Positions 8,167 to 15,700 of a DNA stretch of 64,000 nt are shown piece after piece; the stretch's first letter is position 1, and every line of letters starts with the position of its first letter. The notes under the pieces were generated by a model. That model saw only the letters and a program-made list of their open reading frames with translations, ran no database searches and was not told the origin of the DNA. The DNA comes from Caldilineaceae bacterium (GTDB taxonomy: Bacteria; Chloroflexota; Anaerolineae; Caldilineales; Caldilineaceae): the NCBI GenBank assembly GCA_022842065.1, contig JALHQH010000052.1, positions 21,549 to 85,548 on the forward strand, written 5' to 3'. A program made the position numbers and the translations under genes.

Positions 8167-8814
8167 ATGATGAAATTAAACCAGGATGATCTGCTTGAAT
8201 TTGTGACGCCGGTGCCTGACGCGGTACGGATGGAGCGGGCTGATGCTTCGGAAAACCGCGCGCGGATTCTGGCCGCGGCCGCGGCGCTCTTTGCCGAGTT
8301 TGGGGTGGCAGCCGTCAATATGGTCGATATTGCCCGCAAAGCCGGGGTGGGGCAAGGGACGCTTTACCGGCGTTTCGCCAACAAAGGGGAATTATGTCTG
8401 GCTTTGTTGGATACCCAATTGCGCGAATTTCAGGATCATACGCTGACCCAACTGCGCACGATGTTGTCGGTTGGTGCGCCGGCATTAACCCAATTGGCCT
8501 GGTTTATTGAGGCGTGGGTCTACTTTCAAGCCAATCATAGCTTATTGCTCTGTGCCATCGGCCAGGAAGTTGCCATCGAAAATCATCCCCATTCGACCCC
8601 GTTCCTCTGGCAACGGCGCACTGTCCATGGCTTGTTGCAGACCGCCGCCCAACGCGGCGAATTGGCAGCCGCCGTTGATGTATCTTTTACAGCCGATGCC
8701 CTACTCGCCCTGCTGCAACCTGATATCCTGCGCGCCCAACAAAAATTTGGTGGCCACGCGCCCGTAAGGATTATCAGTGGCATTCAACGGTTGTTACAAG
8801 GGGTGGGAAATTAA
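8167..8814 (+). CDS. TetR/AcrR family transcriptional regulator
   Basis: A 215-aa one-component repressor. The N-terminal helix-turn-helix domain (about residues 25-77) has the typical RARILAAAAALFAEFG start and the recognition helix region GVGQGTLYRRFANKGEL. The C-terminal ligand domain is alpha-helical, with several Trp and His residues, and its ligand cannot be inferred. I start it at the ATG at 8167 (a second ATG follows immediately at 8170) because the promoter -10 box is directly upstream; the open frame further upstream overlaps operator and promoter. It probably represses itself and yceI through the palindromes at 8074-8123. Confidence 0.9.
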   Translation: MMKLNQDDLLEFVTPVPDAVRMERADASENRARILAAAAALFAEFGVAAVNMVDIARKAGVGQGTLYRRFANKGELCLALLDTQLREFQDHTLTQLRTMLSVGAPALTQLAWFIEAWVYFQANHSLLLCAIGQEVAIENHPHSTPFLWQRRTVHGLLQTAAQRGELAAAVDVSFTADALLALLQPDILRAQQKFGGHAPVRIISGIQRLLQGVGN

Positions 8815-8834
8815 CATGGTAGATAGCCGCTGTG

Positions 8835-8940
8835 CTGAAAAGCGTCATGTAGTCGTGTAGTCGTGTGGTCTGGACTACACGACTACACGACTACACGACT
8901 ACACGACTACACGACTACACGACTACCCACCGCTTTTCAG
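8835..8940. repeat. Inverted repeat with 8-base GACTACAC tandem array
   Basis: Outer arms CTGAAAAGCG (8835-8844) and CGCTTTTCAG (8931-8940) are perfectly complementary. Inside, GTCGTGTA-type 8-base units on the left face a run of near-identical GACTACAC units on the right, so the whole can fold into one long hairpin. It lies between convergent genes, and the stop codon of the minus-strand isomerase (8937-8939) lies inside the right outer arm. Likely a bidirectional terminator. Confidence 0.9.
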
Positions 8941-9797
8941 GCCACTTTGCGTTCGACACAGTTCTGATTGGCCATCAGTTGGCGCAGCGCAGCGACGGCC
9001 CGCGCCATCCCGGCTGGGCCACTAAAACCACTGCTGTGGCCAGCCACCGCTAGATGCGGCTCCAGCGCCAGAAAACCCTGATAGCCGCGATCGCGTAAGT
9101 GGGCTAGGAGCAGGTCGATCTGGCCGTCACCTTCGCCGGCCGGCTGCACTTCGCCCCCAGCCAGCCGCGCGTCTTTGATGTGGACATAGCCGATCTGGTT
9201 GCCCAACAGGGGCCAACCACGCTCGGTAACCCGTTCCTCCCCCACCTGAATAAAGTTGGCCGGATCCCAGGCGAAGGTCAATGCTGGATGATTGACGTCC
9301 GCCAGTAACTGCTGGCAGCGCACCAACGTGTCACCCACAATGCCCTTCTCATTTTCCAGCAACAGTTCACAGCCCGCATTGCCGGCCACGGTGGCTAGTT
9401 GCTGTAATCGTTCGACGACCGCATCGACATATTGATCATAGTGCGCGTTGCTGCTGAGATCAGGCGGATAGAAGGAGAAGACGCGCACCCGCTGGGTGCC
9501 AACGATGCGGCCAATCGTGATGATCCGTTCCAGATTGGCCAGCTCTTGTTCAATTGGATCGGCCAGTGCTGATTTGCCGATGGGGCTACCAATGGCGCTG
9601 ACCCCAATGCCTTGCTGATCACACAGCGCGCGTACAGTATGGGCTTCGTCGTCGGTAAAGCGCAGGACATTTTTGCCCCAGGCCCCGCGCAATTCCAGGT
9701 AGCCAATCTGCAACTCGCGCAAGACGGCCAGCTGGGTTGCCAGGTCATCAGCGATCTCATCGCCAAAGGCACTAATCGTAAAGTTTGCTTCGCTCAT
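8937..9797 (-). CDS. Sugar phosphate isomerase/epimerase (xylose isomerase-like TIM barrel)
   Basis: A 286-aa AP_endonuc_2 superfamily protein. Metal ligands appear in the expected order: LLLENEKG (Glu on strand 5), FAWDPANF (Asp), GYVHIKDARL (His/Asp) and LALEPHLA (Glu). Members isomerise or epimerise ketoses and inosose-type compounds (IolE, hydroxypyruvate isomerase, tagatose epimerases) using a divalent metal; the substrate is not resolvable. The Gfo/Idh/MocA dehydrogenase lies directly upstream on the same strand (48-base gap), a pairing typical of inositol-like or sugar-acid catabolism. Confidence 0.85.
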   Translation of the reverse strand: MSEANFTISAFGDEIADDLATQLAVLRELQIGYLELRGAWGKNVLRFTDDEAHTVRALCDQQGIGVSAIGSPIGKSALADPIEQELANLERIITIGRIVGTQRVRVFSFYPPDLSSNAHYDQYVDAVVERLQQLATVAGNAGCELLLENEKGIVGDTLVRCQQLLADVNHPALTFAWDPANFIQVGEERVTERGWPLLGNQIGYVHIKDARLAGGEVQPAGEGDGQIDLLLAHLRDRGYQGFLALEPHLAVAGHSSGFSGPAGMARAVAALRQLMANQNCVERKVA

Positions 9798-9845
9798 CGC
9801 TCTTATGCTCGCTTTCTTGGTTGGATTGTTAGATGATATAACCCC

Positions 9846-10979
9846 TCAACTGTTTTGCAACTGGGCTAATAGTGCACCATAGGCCGCGCGATCCAGTGGC
9901 AGCTCTACCACCTGATTGGTATAACTCGAATAGATGATCGCGTTGGCTAGCTCCAGTGACATCCGCCCCGCGGCACCGTCGGCGCGCGGTCTGCCTTGGG
10001 TGGCAATGGCGTGATGGAAATCCGTGTAGACTTCAACATGTTTGCCCAACCCCGTCTCCAGGGCGACAACTTCATCGACCAATGCCGGGGCCGCAAAGCG
10101 TTCGGGCGAGTGGGTAATGTGTTCAACCAGATCCGGTTCATAACGTTGAAAGCGTAATTCGCCGCCTTCGCTAATGTTCAAAATACCCCCTGTCCCCACA
10201 ATTTCCATGCGCCGGAGGCCTGCCTCTGCGGTGCTAAAGAAGATGCTGCCTAAGGCACCATTTGCCCATTCCAACATGGCCATTGACGTATCTTCCACCT
10301 GGATCTGATGGCGCAGGGTACGATTCCAGGCAACGACGCGGCTCGGCAGCCCCGCCAGATAGCAGAGCAGATCCAGGCTGTGCGGGGCCTGATTCATCAG
10401 CACGCCGCCCCCTTCGCCTTGCCAGGTGCCGCGCCAGCCGGCACTTTTATAGTAGGTGACGGTCCGTAGCCACGGCTCAATTTGGGTGACCCGTTGAATC
10501 GTGCCCAGCCGGCCGCTGTCGATCAACTGGCGCGCGGCCACAATTTCGGGGCGGAAACGCTGTTGAAAGTTGACGGCAATCAGGCGCTCATTCTGCTTGG
10601 CGGCCGCGATCATCGCGTCCGCTTCGGCCACCTGCACCGCCATCGGCTTTTCAACCAGGACATGACTGCCCGCGTTGAGAGCATCAATGGCAAGCGTGGC
10701 GTGGTAGGGGTGGGGGGTCAGAATAACCGTGACATCGGGCTTGGTTTCGGCTAACATGGTGCGATGATCGGCAAAGAACGGACAGCCCAACTGGGCCGCC
10801 GCTGCTTGGCCCAAGGTGGGGTTGACATCGGCTGCGCCCACAACGGTGATCGTGCCTAGCCCTTGTAAGGCGGGCAGATGGGCACTGAGAATGCCGGCCC
10901 CCACCCCAATAATGGCATGTCGCAAAGGTACCGGCGCGGTTGCGGCGGCAGGGGATAAGGTTGCAGAGGGTAATGACAT
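9846..10979 (-). CDS. Gfo/Idh/MocA family oxidoreductase
   Basis: A 377-aa NAD(P)-dependent dehydrogenase. The Rossmann motif IGVGAG (about residues 24-29), the catalytic EKP motif (Glu110-Lys111-Pro112) and MNQAPHSLDLL with its active-site His are present. Such enzymes oxidise or reduce sugars, inositols or sugar acids. The ATG at 10979 has GGGAG 7 bases upstream. It is followed by a TIM-barrel isomerase. An IS200/IS605 element is inserted 34 bases upstream of its start; removing the element would put the gene about 30 bases behind the large WD40 gene on the same strand. Confidence 0.9.
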   Translation of the reverse strand: MSLPSATLSPAAATAPVPLRHAIIGVGAGILSAHLPALQGLGTITVVGAADVNPTLGQAAAAQLGCPFFADHRTMLAETKPDVTVILTPHPYHATLAIDALNAGSHVLVEKPMAVQVAEADAMIAAAKQNERLIAVNFQQRFRPEIVAARQLIDSGRLGTIQRVTQIEPWLRTVTYYKSAGWRGTWQGEGGGVLMNQAPHSLDLLCYLAGLPSRVVAWNRTLRHQIQVEDTSMAMLEWANGALGSIFFSTAEAGLRRMEIVGTGGILNISEGGELRFQRYEPDLVEHITHSPERFAAPALVDEVVALETGLGKHVEVYTDFHHAIATQGRPRADGAAGRMSLELANAIIYSSYTNQVVELPLDRAAYGALLAQLQNS

Positions 10980-11032
10980 GGTTCGCTCCCATTCGATAAA
11001 GATAAGTGGTTACGATCACTTTCGGCTGAAAG

Positions 11033-11053
11033 CCAACGTGTTTCAACCGTTGG
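11033..11053 (+). other. IS left-end subterminal hairpin
   Basis: Stem CCAACG/CGTTGG with loop TGTTTCAAC. It lies 19 bases inside the inferred left cleavage point and is the expected TnpA recognition structure in single-stranded DNA. Confidence 0.75.
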
Positions 11054-11134
11054 ATGAAAGCCGCCGCCCGGTTGCCTTCTAGGCGCGGCGAGACGTTCTT
11101 CGCGCGCGTCGAAAGCAACCTGAACGATATACAG

Positions 11135-11163
11135 TTGACAGATGTATAACTTTCTGCTATACT
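11135..11163 (+). promoter_or_regulatory. Strong promoter of tnpA, predicted leaderless
   Basis: A perfect TTGACA (11135-11140), a 17-base spacer and TATACT (11158-11163). The tnpA ATG at 11170 begins 6 bases after the -10 box, so the message should start at or next to the start codon. No ribosome binding site is visible. Confidence 0.8.
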
Positions 11164-11169
11164 TCTGTC

Positions 11170-11568
11170 ATGACAAACGAACGTTGGACCACAAGCAACA
11201 AAGCAGTCTACAACATCGGTTATCACTTGATCTGGTGTCCGAAATATCGGCGCAAAGTGCTGACAGGCGCGGTCGAGTTGCGCTTGAAAGAACTTTTGTG
11301 CGAGAAAGCCGAAGAACTCGGCTTGATTATTGATACGCTGGAAGTCATGCCCGATCATGTGCATCTTTTTGTAAAGTCTACGCCTGTGCTTTCGCCGCAC
11401 TACATTGTTCAGCAACTGAAGGGTTTTTCTTCCTCCAAGCTCCGTTCGGAGTTTCCAAAGCTCAAATCAAAACTCCCGACGCTTTGGACTCGCGCCTACT
11501 ACTGCGAATCGGTCGGTCATATTTCTGCCGAAACCATTAAGCGCTATATCGAGGAGCAGAAAAGCTAG
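11170..11568 (+). CDS. tnpA: IS200/IS605 family transposase TnpA (Y1 HUH)
   Basis: A 132-aa single-strand DNA transposase. The HUH metal-binding motif is DHVHLF (His63, His65) and the likely nucleophile is Tyr126 in the C-terminal helix (ETIKRYIEEQ). N-terminal YNIGYHLIWCPKYRRKVL and the conserved GHISAE segment are standard for the family, and the length is normal, so it appears intact. It excises and inserts the element as a single-strand circle between subterminal hairpins. Its stop overlaps the tnpB start by one base (TAGTG). Confidence 0.97.
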   Translation: MTNERWTTSNKAVYNIGYHLIWCPKYRRKVLTGAVELRLKELLCEKAEELGLIIDTLEVMPDHVHLFVKSTPVLSPHYIVQQLKGFSSSKLRSEFPKLKSKLPTLWTRAYYCESVGHISAETIKRYIEEQKS

Positions 11569-12716
11569 TGAAAACGTACAAGTTTAAGCTGTACCGCTCC
11601 AAAAAGAATAAGCACCTGCACCAGCAGATCAACATCAGTGGGCTGATCTACAACCATTGCATTGCCCTGCATCGCACATACTATCGCTTGTTCGGGACAA
11701 GCTTGAACGCGTATGCCTTGATGAAACACCTCACCAAACTGAAGAAGTTGCCCAAGTATAGCCATTGGAACTTGGTCGGATCGCAAGCTGCACAAGATAT
11801 TGTGCAACGGATCGACAAAGCGTATAAGCTGTTCTTTGGCAATCTCAAACGCAAAATTCGTACCAGTCCTCCAGGCTTTAAGAAAGTCAAGAAGTATAGC
11901 AGCTTCACGCTGAAACAAGCTGGTTGGAAGCTGCTTGATGGCGGGGGCCCTAGGGGCGAGATTCGCATTCAGGGCATTGTCTACAAGTTCAGCAAATCCC
12001 GCGCTATTCCGGCAGACATCAAGACCGTCACGGTCAAACGCGATAGTCTTGGCAATCTCTATCTGTACTTCGTCGTTGAGGAAGAGAGCGACCCAAGCAA
12101 CCGAATCCTGACAGGTAACAGCGCAGGCTTCGACTTTGGTCTGAAAGTCTTTCTCAAGTCGTCGTATGACAAGGACATTGAAAGCCCGCTGTACTATCGC
12201 GAGGCAATGGCTGAACTGAAGATCGCACAACAGCATCTTGCTCGCAAAGTTAAATTCTCTGGTGGCTGGAAGAAAGCCAAAGCGGTTGTCACGCGTATCT
12301 ATCAGACGGTGGTCAATAAGCGCCGTGATTGGTTCTTCAAGCTTGCCCACGACTTGACGGACAGGTACGATCAACTGTTCTTTGAAGACCTCGCCATGAA
12401 CGGGATGCAACGTTTGTGGGGACGCAAGATAGGCGACCTCGCCCGTAGCGAGTTCATGGGCATCTTGACCTATGTTGCTTCCACGAAGGGCAAAGTTGTG
12501 CATCTGATCAACCGTTTCTATCCGTCATCTAAGACTTGTTCCGATTGCGGATATGTGTACAAAGAGTTGCAACTTTCAGAGCGCCGTTGGTCCTGCAAGG
12601 GTTGTGGGGTTATCCACGACCGCGACCTAAACGCTGCTCTGAACATTCATAGAGAAGGGGCGGCTTCTCTTGGGCTAGGCGATGTAAGACCGTCTTTGAC
12701 GGCTATCGCTGCTTGA
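11568..12716 (+). CDS. tnpB: TnpB RNA-guided nuclease of IS200/IS605
   Basis: A 382-aa TnpB, ancestor-type relative of Cas12. An N-terminal OrfB helix-turn-helix/wedge region precedes a RuvC-like nuclease with all three acidic residues visible: Asp189 (AGFDFGLKVF), Glu273 (LFFEDLAM) and Asp353 (HDRDLNAALN). The zinc finger has Cys324-x2-Cys327 and Cys343-x2-Cys346. It should be catalytically intact. The start is GTG at 11568, sharing its G with the tnpA TAG. TnpB uses an RNA derived from the element's right end as a guide, cutting targets next to a TAM that resembles the insertion target, and so promotes persistence of the element. Confidence 0.96.
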   Translation: MKTYKFKLYRSKKNKHLHQQINISGLIYNHCIALHRTYYRLFGTSLNAYALMKHLTKLKKLPKYSHWNLVGSQAAQDIVQRIDKAYKLFFGNLKRKIRTSPPGFKKVKKYSSFTLKQAGWKLLDGGGPRGEIRIQGIVYKFSKSRAIPADIKTVTVKRDSLGNLYLYFVVEEESDPSNRILTGNSAGFDFGLKVFLKSSYDKDIESPLYYREAMAELKIAQQHLARKVKFSGGWKKAKAVVTRIYQTVVNKRRDWFFKLAHDLTDRYDQLFFEDLAMNGMQRLWGRKIGDLARSEFMGILTYVASTKGKVVHLINRFYPSSKTCSDCGYVYKELQLSERRWSCKGCGVIHDRDLNAALNIHREGAASLGLGDVRPSLTAIAA

Positions 12717-12776
12717 ATCCAGAATCCCACGTGCTTCAGCCGTGGGAGTACGTCAAAGGGTCGATGTTGTATCAGC
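12640..12776 (+). ncRNA. Predicted right-end reRNA (omega RNA) of TnpB
   Basis: In characterised IS200/IS605 elements the guide RNA overlaps the 3' end of tnpB, includes the right-end hairpin and carries about 16-20 bases of flanking DNA as guide. Here the hairpin is at 12726-12746 and the flank after the TCAA boundary is 12757-12776, i.e. the 3' end of the WD40 gene. The 5' boundary is a guess; the assignment is from family knowledge, not from a recognised RNA profile. Confidence 0.4.
12726..12746 (+). other. IS right-end subterminal hairpin
   Basis: Stem CCCACG/CGTGGG with loop TGCTTCAGC, 6 bases before the TCAA cleavage motif. The loop resembles that of the left-end hairpin. Confidence 0.8.
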
Positions 12777-15700
12777 CGGCGGTTGCTCAATGGCACCTAA
12801 TTTTTTGAGCACGGCGCGTTTTGCCGGCGTCAAGCCGCTGGTATTGTAAAGATTCATGCCGCTGTAGGGGCCAGGTGGCTGGAGTAACTGCGCCGCATGC
12901 GCATCGCCATCGAGTGGCCATAGCCTGATCGTCTGATCGGCGCTGCCACTAATGAGCAACCCGCCGGTCGCATCAAAGATGAGTGCACTGACCAGCCCCT
13001 GGTGCCCAGACCAGCGCCGACATGGTGTGCCTGTCGGCAACGACCAAAGGCGAATCTGTTGATCGCCCCCACTGGAGGCTAGATAGCGTCCGTCTGGGCT
13101 GAAGGCTAGGGCATAGATGGAACTCTCATGCCCTTGAACGCTGGCGACGAGACGACGCTCGCTCACATGCCAGATCTGGATGCTCTTCTCCGTGCCGCCG
13201 CTTGCGAGCAGTTGACTATCGGGGCTAAAGGCAAGGGTGAAAAGTGCACTATTGTTGGTGGTGATCTCCCAAGCGGCTTGGCGGGCACCCTGCTGGGTGG
13301 GACTGACCAAATCGTTGACCTGATGTAATCGCAGCAGCCCGCCATCATCTGCGCTGGCAAGATATTTGCCATCGGGGCTAAAGGCCAGTGCATTGACCAT
13401 TTTCCTGTGGGCGCGCAACTGGGAGATACAGTCGTTGCTCTGCAGATCCCACAGGCGGATGGAATTGTCCGCACCACTCGTCGCCAGCCAACGGCCATCC
13501 GGGCTGAAGGTGATGGCCAATATTGCTCCCGTATGCCCGCGTAGCAGCTGATGATTGTGCCACTGCCCTGCGGTTGGCTGCCAGAGCCTGATCTGATCGT
13601 CATCGCCGCCACTGGCCAACAGTGCCCCGCTTGGGTGAAAGGCAACGGCGCGCACTGTGCCTACATGACCGTGTAACGTTTGGTGCGGCTGTTTTGCCCA
13701 GGTTGGGTACCAAGAGGTTGGCTGACCGTGGTCGTAGCGATTATCTTGCGCACCGTTATCTCGCGCACCGTGCGTCCAAAGGTGAACCACATGGTTGGCG
13801 TTGCCATTGGCCAATATTTTCCTATCTGGACTGATGGCAAGGGCACTAATCGCATTTTTATAACCCTGGATGGTGTAAAGCGCACGTCCTTGCGTCGTAT
13901 CCCACAGGCGAATCGTCTGATCATTACCCCCACTGGCTAGTGTAACGCCATCGGGGTGGAAAGCCAGCGTACGCACCGCATCCAGATGGCCATTGATCGA
14001 ATAGCATAACTGCATGGTGGTCAGATCCCAAAAGCGAATGAGCTGGTCGGCTCCACTGGCGGCTAACAAATTCCCATGCGGGCTGGCCGCTAATGCCAAC
14101 ACTTCATCATTGGCATCTGCCAGCGTAGTCTGTAATTCTCCCGTGTCAAGCGACCAAAGGCGGACGGTGTGATCCCGGCTACCGCTAATGAGCCAAGTGA
14201 TCCCTGTTACCGGCATCGTGTGAAAGAGCAGCGTAATAATCGCTTCGGTATGTCCAACACAGTGGTGGCGTACCTTTTGGGTGGCCAAGTCCCAAAGCTG
14301 TACCGTTCGATCTTGGCCGGCACTGGCTAACCAGCTGCCGGTGGCGTCAATGGCCAGCGCAAATACTACCCCAGCATTACCATGCAACGTACTCAGCAGG
14401 GTTCCGGTTTTGACTTGCCAGAGCCGGATCGTTTGATCCGCACTGCCGGTGGCTAACTGTTGGCTGTCTGGCGTAAAGGCCAAAGTAAAAATAGTCTCGG
14501 TATGACCGCGCAACTCGTTGTGGGCGGTGAGCATCCAAACGCTATCGGTTGACTGCATTTGCAGTTCGTCAACCGGCCACAAGCGCACGATCTGGTCGGC
14601 ACCACCGCTGGCCAGATAGTGACCATCGGCGCTAAACGCAAGCGCCCAAATCCAGCGGCCGTTGCCCTGGCCAATGCCAATTAACTGATGATCCGCCACA
14701 TTCCAAAAATAGATGTTGCCATCGGTTGTGGCGGCTGCGAGCAGCTTGCCATCCGGACTGAAGGCTAGCGCCAACGCACCGTTGAAGCTCTCGATAAAGA
14801 TACTATTTGTCAGATCGGCACCCGTAAAATTGGCCTGCTGTAACTGGGTTTGGCGCAGATCGGCATTCCAAACTGCCAGCTGTGAAAAATTTAAATGCGC
14901 TAGGCTGAGGTTGAGTTGGCGAAAAAGATGAAGCAGATTGGCCCCAGCATAACTCGCCATCTGGTCAGCGTGATGACGGATTTCGTTTAGGATTTGGGTT
15001 AAATGGGTCGCTGTTTGCTGACGCCAGCGTGATTGTAGCCGCTGGGCAATAGGCTGCGCGAGGAGTCGCCATCGGACTTCGCGTAGATACTCTTTGCTTT
15101 GCGCTTTACATATGGCATAACGATTGAACCAGTCCAAATGACCGCTAAACAGTTCGTCACAGAACGTTTCGACGAGCCGGTCGGTCAGATATTCGATCCA
15201 AAAATTGGGCAACGCCAGCCGGATCGGTGGTTGCTGACCGCGCCCTGGTTCTTCGATTTCAAGCAGGGCCCGGCGCTGTAATGCACGCAGGGCTTCGAGA
15301 AAATTACGCCGCAACGGCTGGATAGTAAAGTTATCCCAAATGACATGGGGGGCAACCGCTTCGCGTTCAATAGCTAGCCAAACAAGAATTTCGGCCTCCA
15401 AGGGAGAGAGTCGTTGAAACTGTTGATCGAGTAAGTGGCGAATGCCATCAAAGATGAGCGCATCATTTTGGATAAAAGTAACCAGGCTGCCACCAAAGAG
15501 ATTTTGCACAGTTTGGGCGGCCAGTTTTAACGCCAGTGGATTACCGGAATAACGGTTGACGAGGGTAGTAAGGGTGGTGCGGTCACTATCAATGGACAAC
15601 TTTTGCAGCAGGTGCATAGCGTCAGTCGGCGGCAGCCCACTGAGGTGTAGGGTGGCGACGGTCGCATTACTTTCCAGTTGTTCAGAGCTGAGTGGCAGTT

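Larger units (their letters stand above)
11010..12756 (+). mobile_element. IS200/IS605-family insertion sequence (IS608-like ends)
   Basis: A complete element with tnpA and tnpB. It has no terminal inverted repeats or target duplication, as expected for HUH transposases. Subterminal hairpins lie at 11033-11053 (CCAACG/CGTTGG) and 12726-12746 (CCCACG/CGTGGG), with similar loops. A TTAC flank (11010-11013) on the left and TCAA (12753-12756) on the right match the cleavage tetranucleotides known for IS608, so the mobile DNA is inferred to be 11014-12756. Support for these ends: joining TTAC directly to base 12757 restores the neighbouring WD40 gene with CTG TAA at its end, encoding the same protein. 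Confidence 0.88.

Noticed and set aside
10684..11415. 243-residue minus-strand frame spanning the Gfo/Idh start and the IS left end
   Set aside because: It joins an off-frame part of the dehydrogenase to element DNA; no plausible product.
11565..12503. 312-residue open frame on the minus strand
   Set aside because: It is antisense to tnpB, whose RuvC and zinc-finger motifs are intact; no family motif is visible in the antisense reading.
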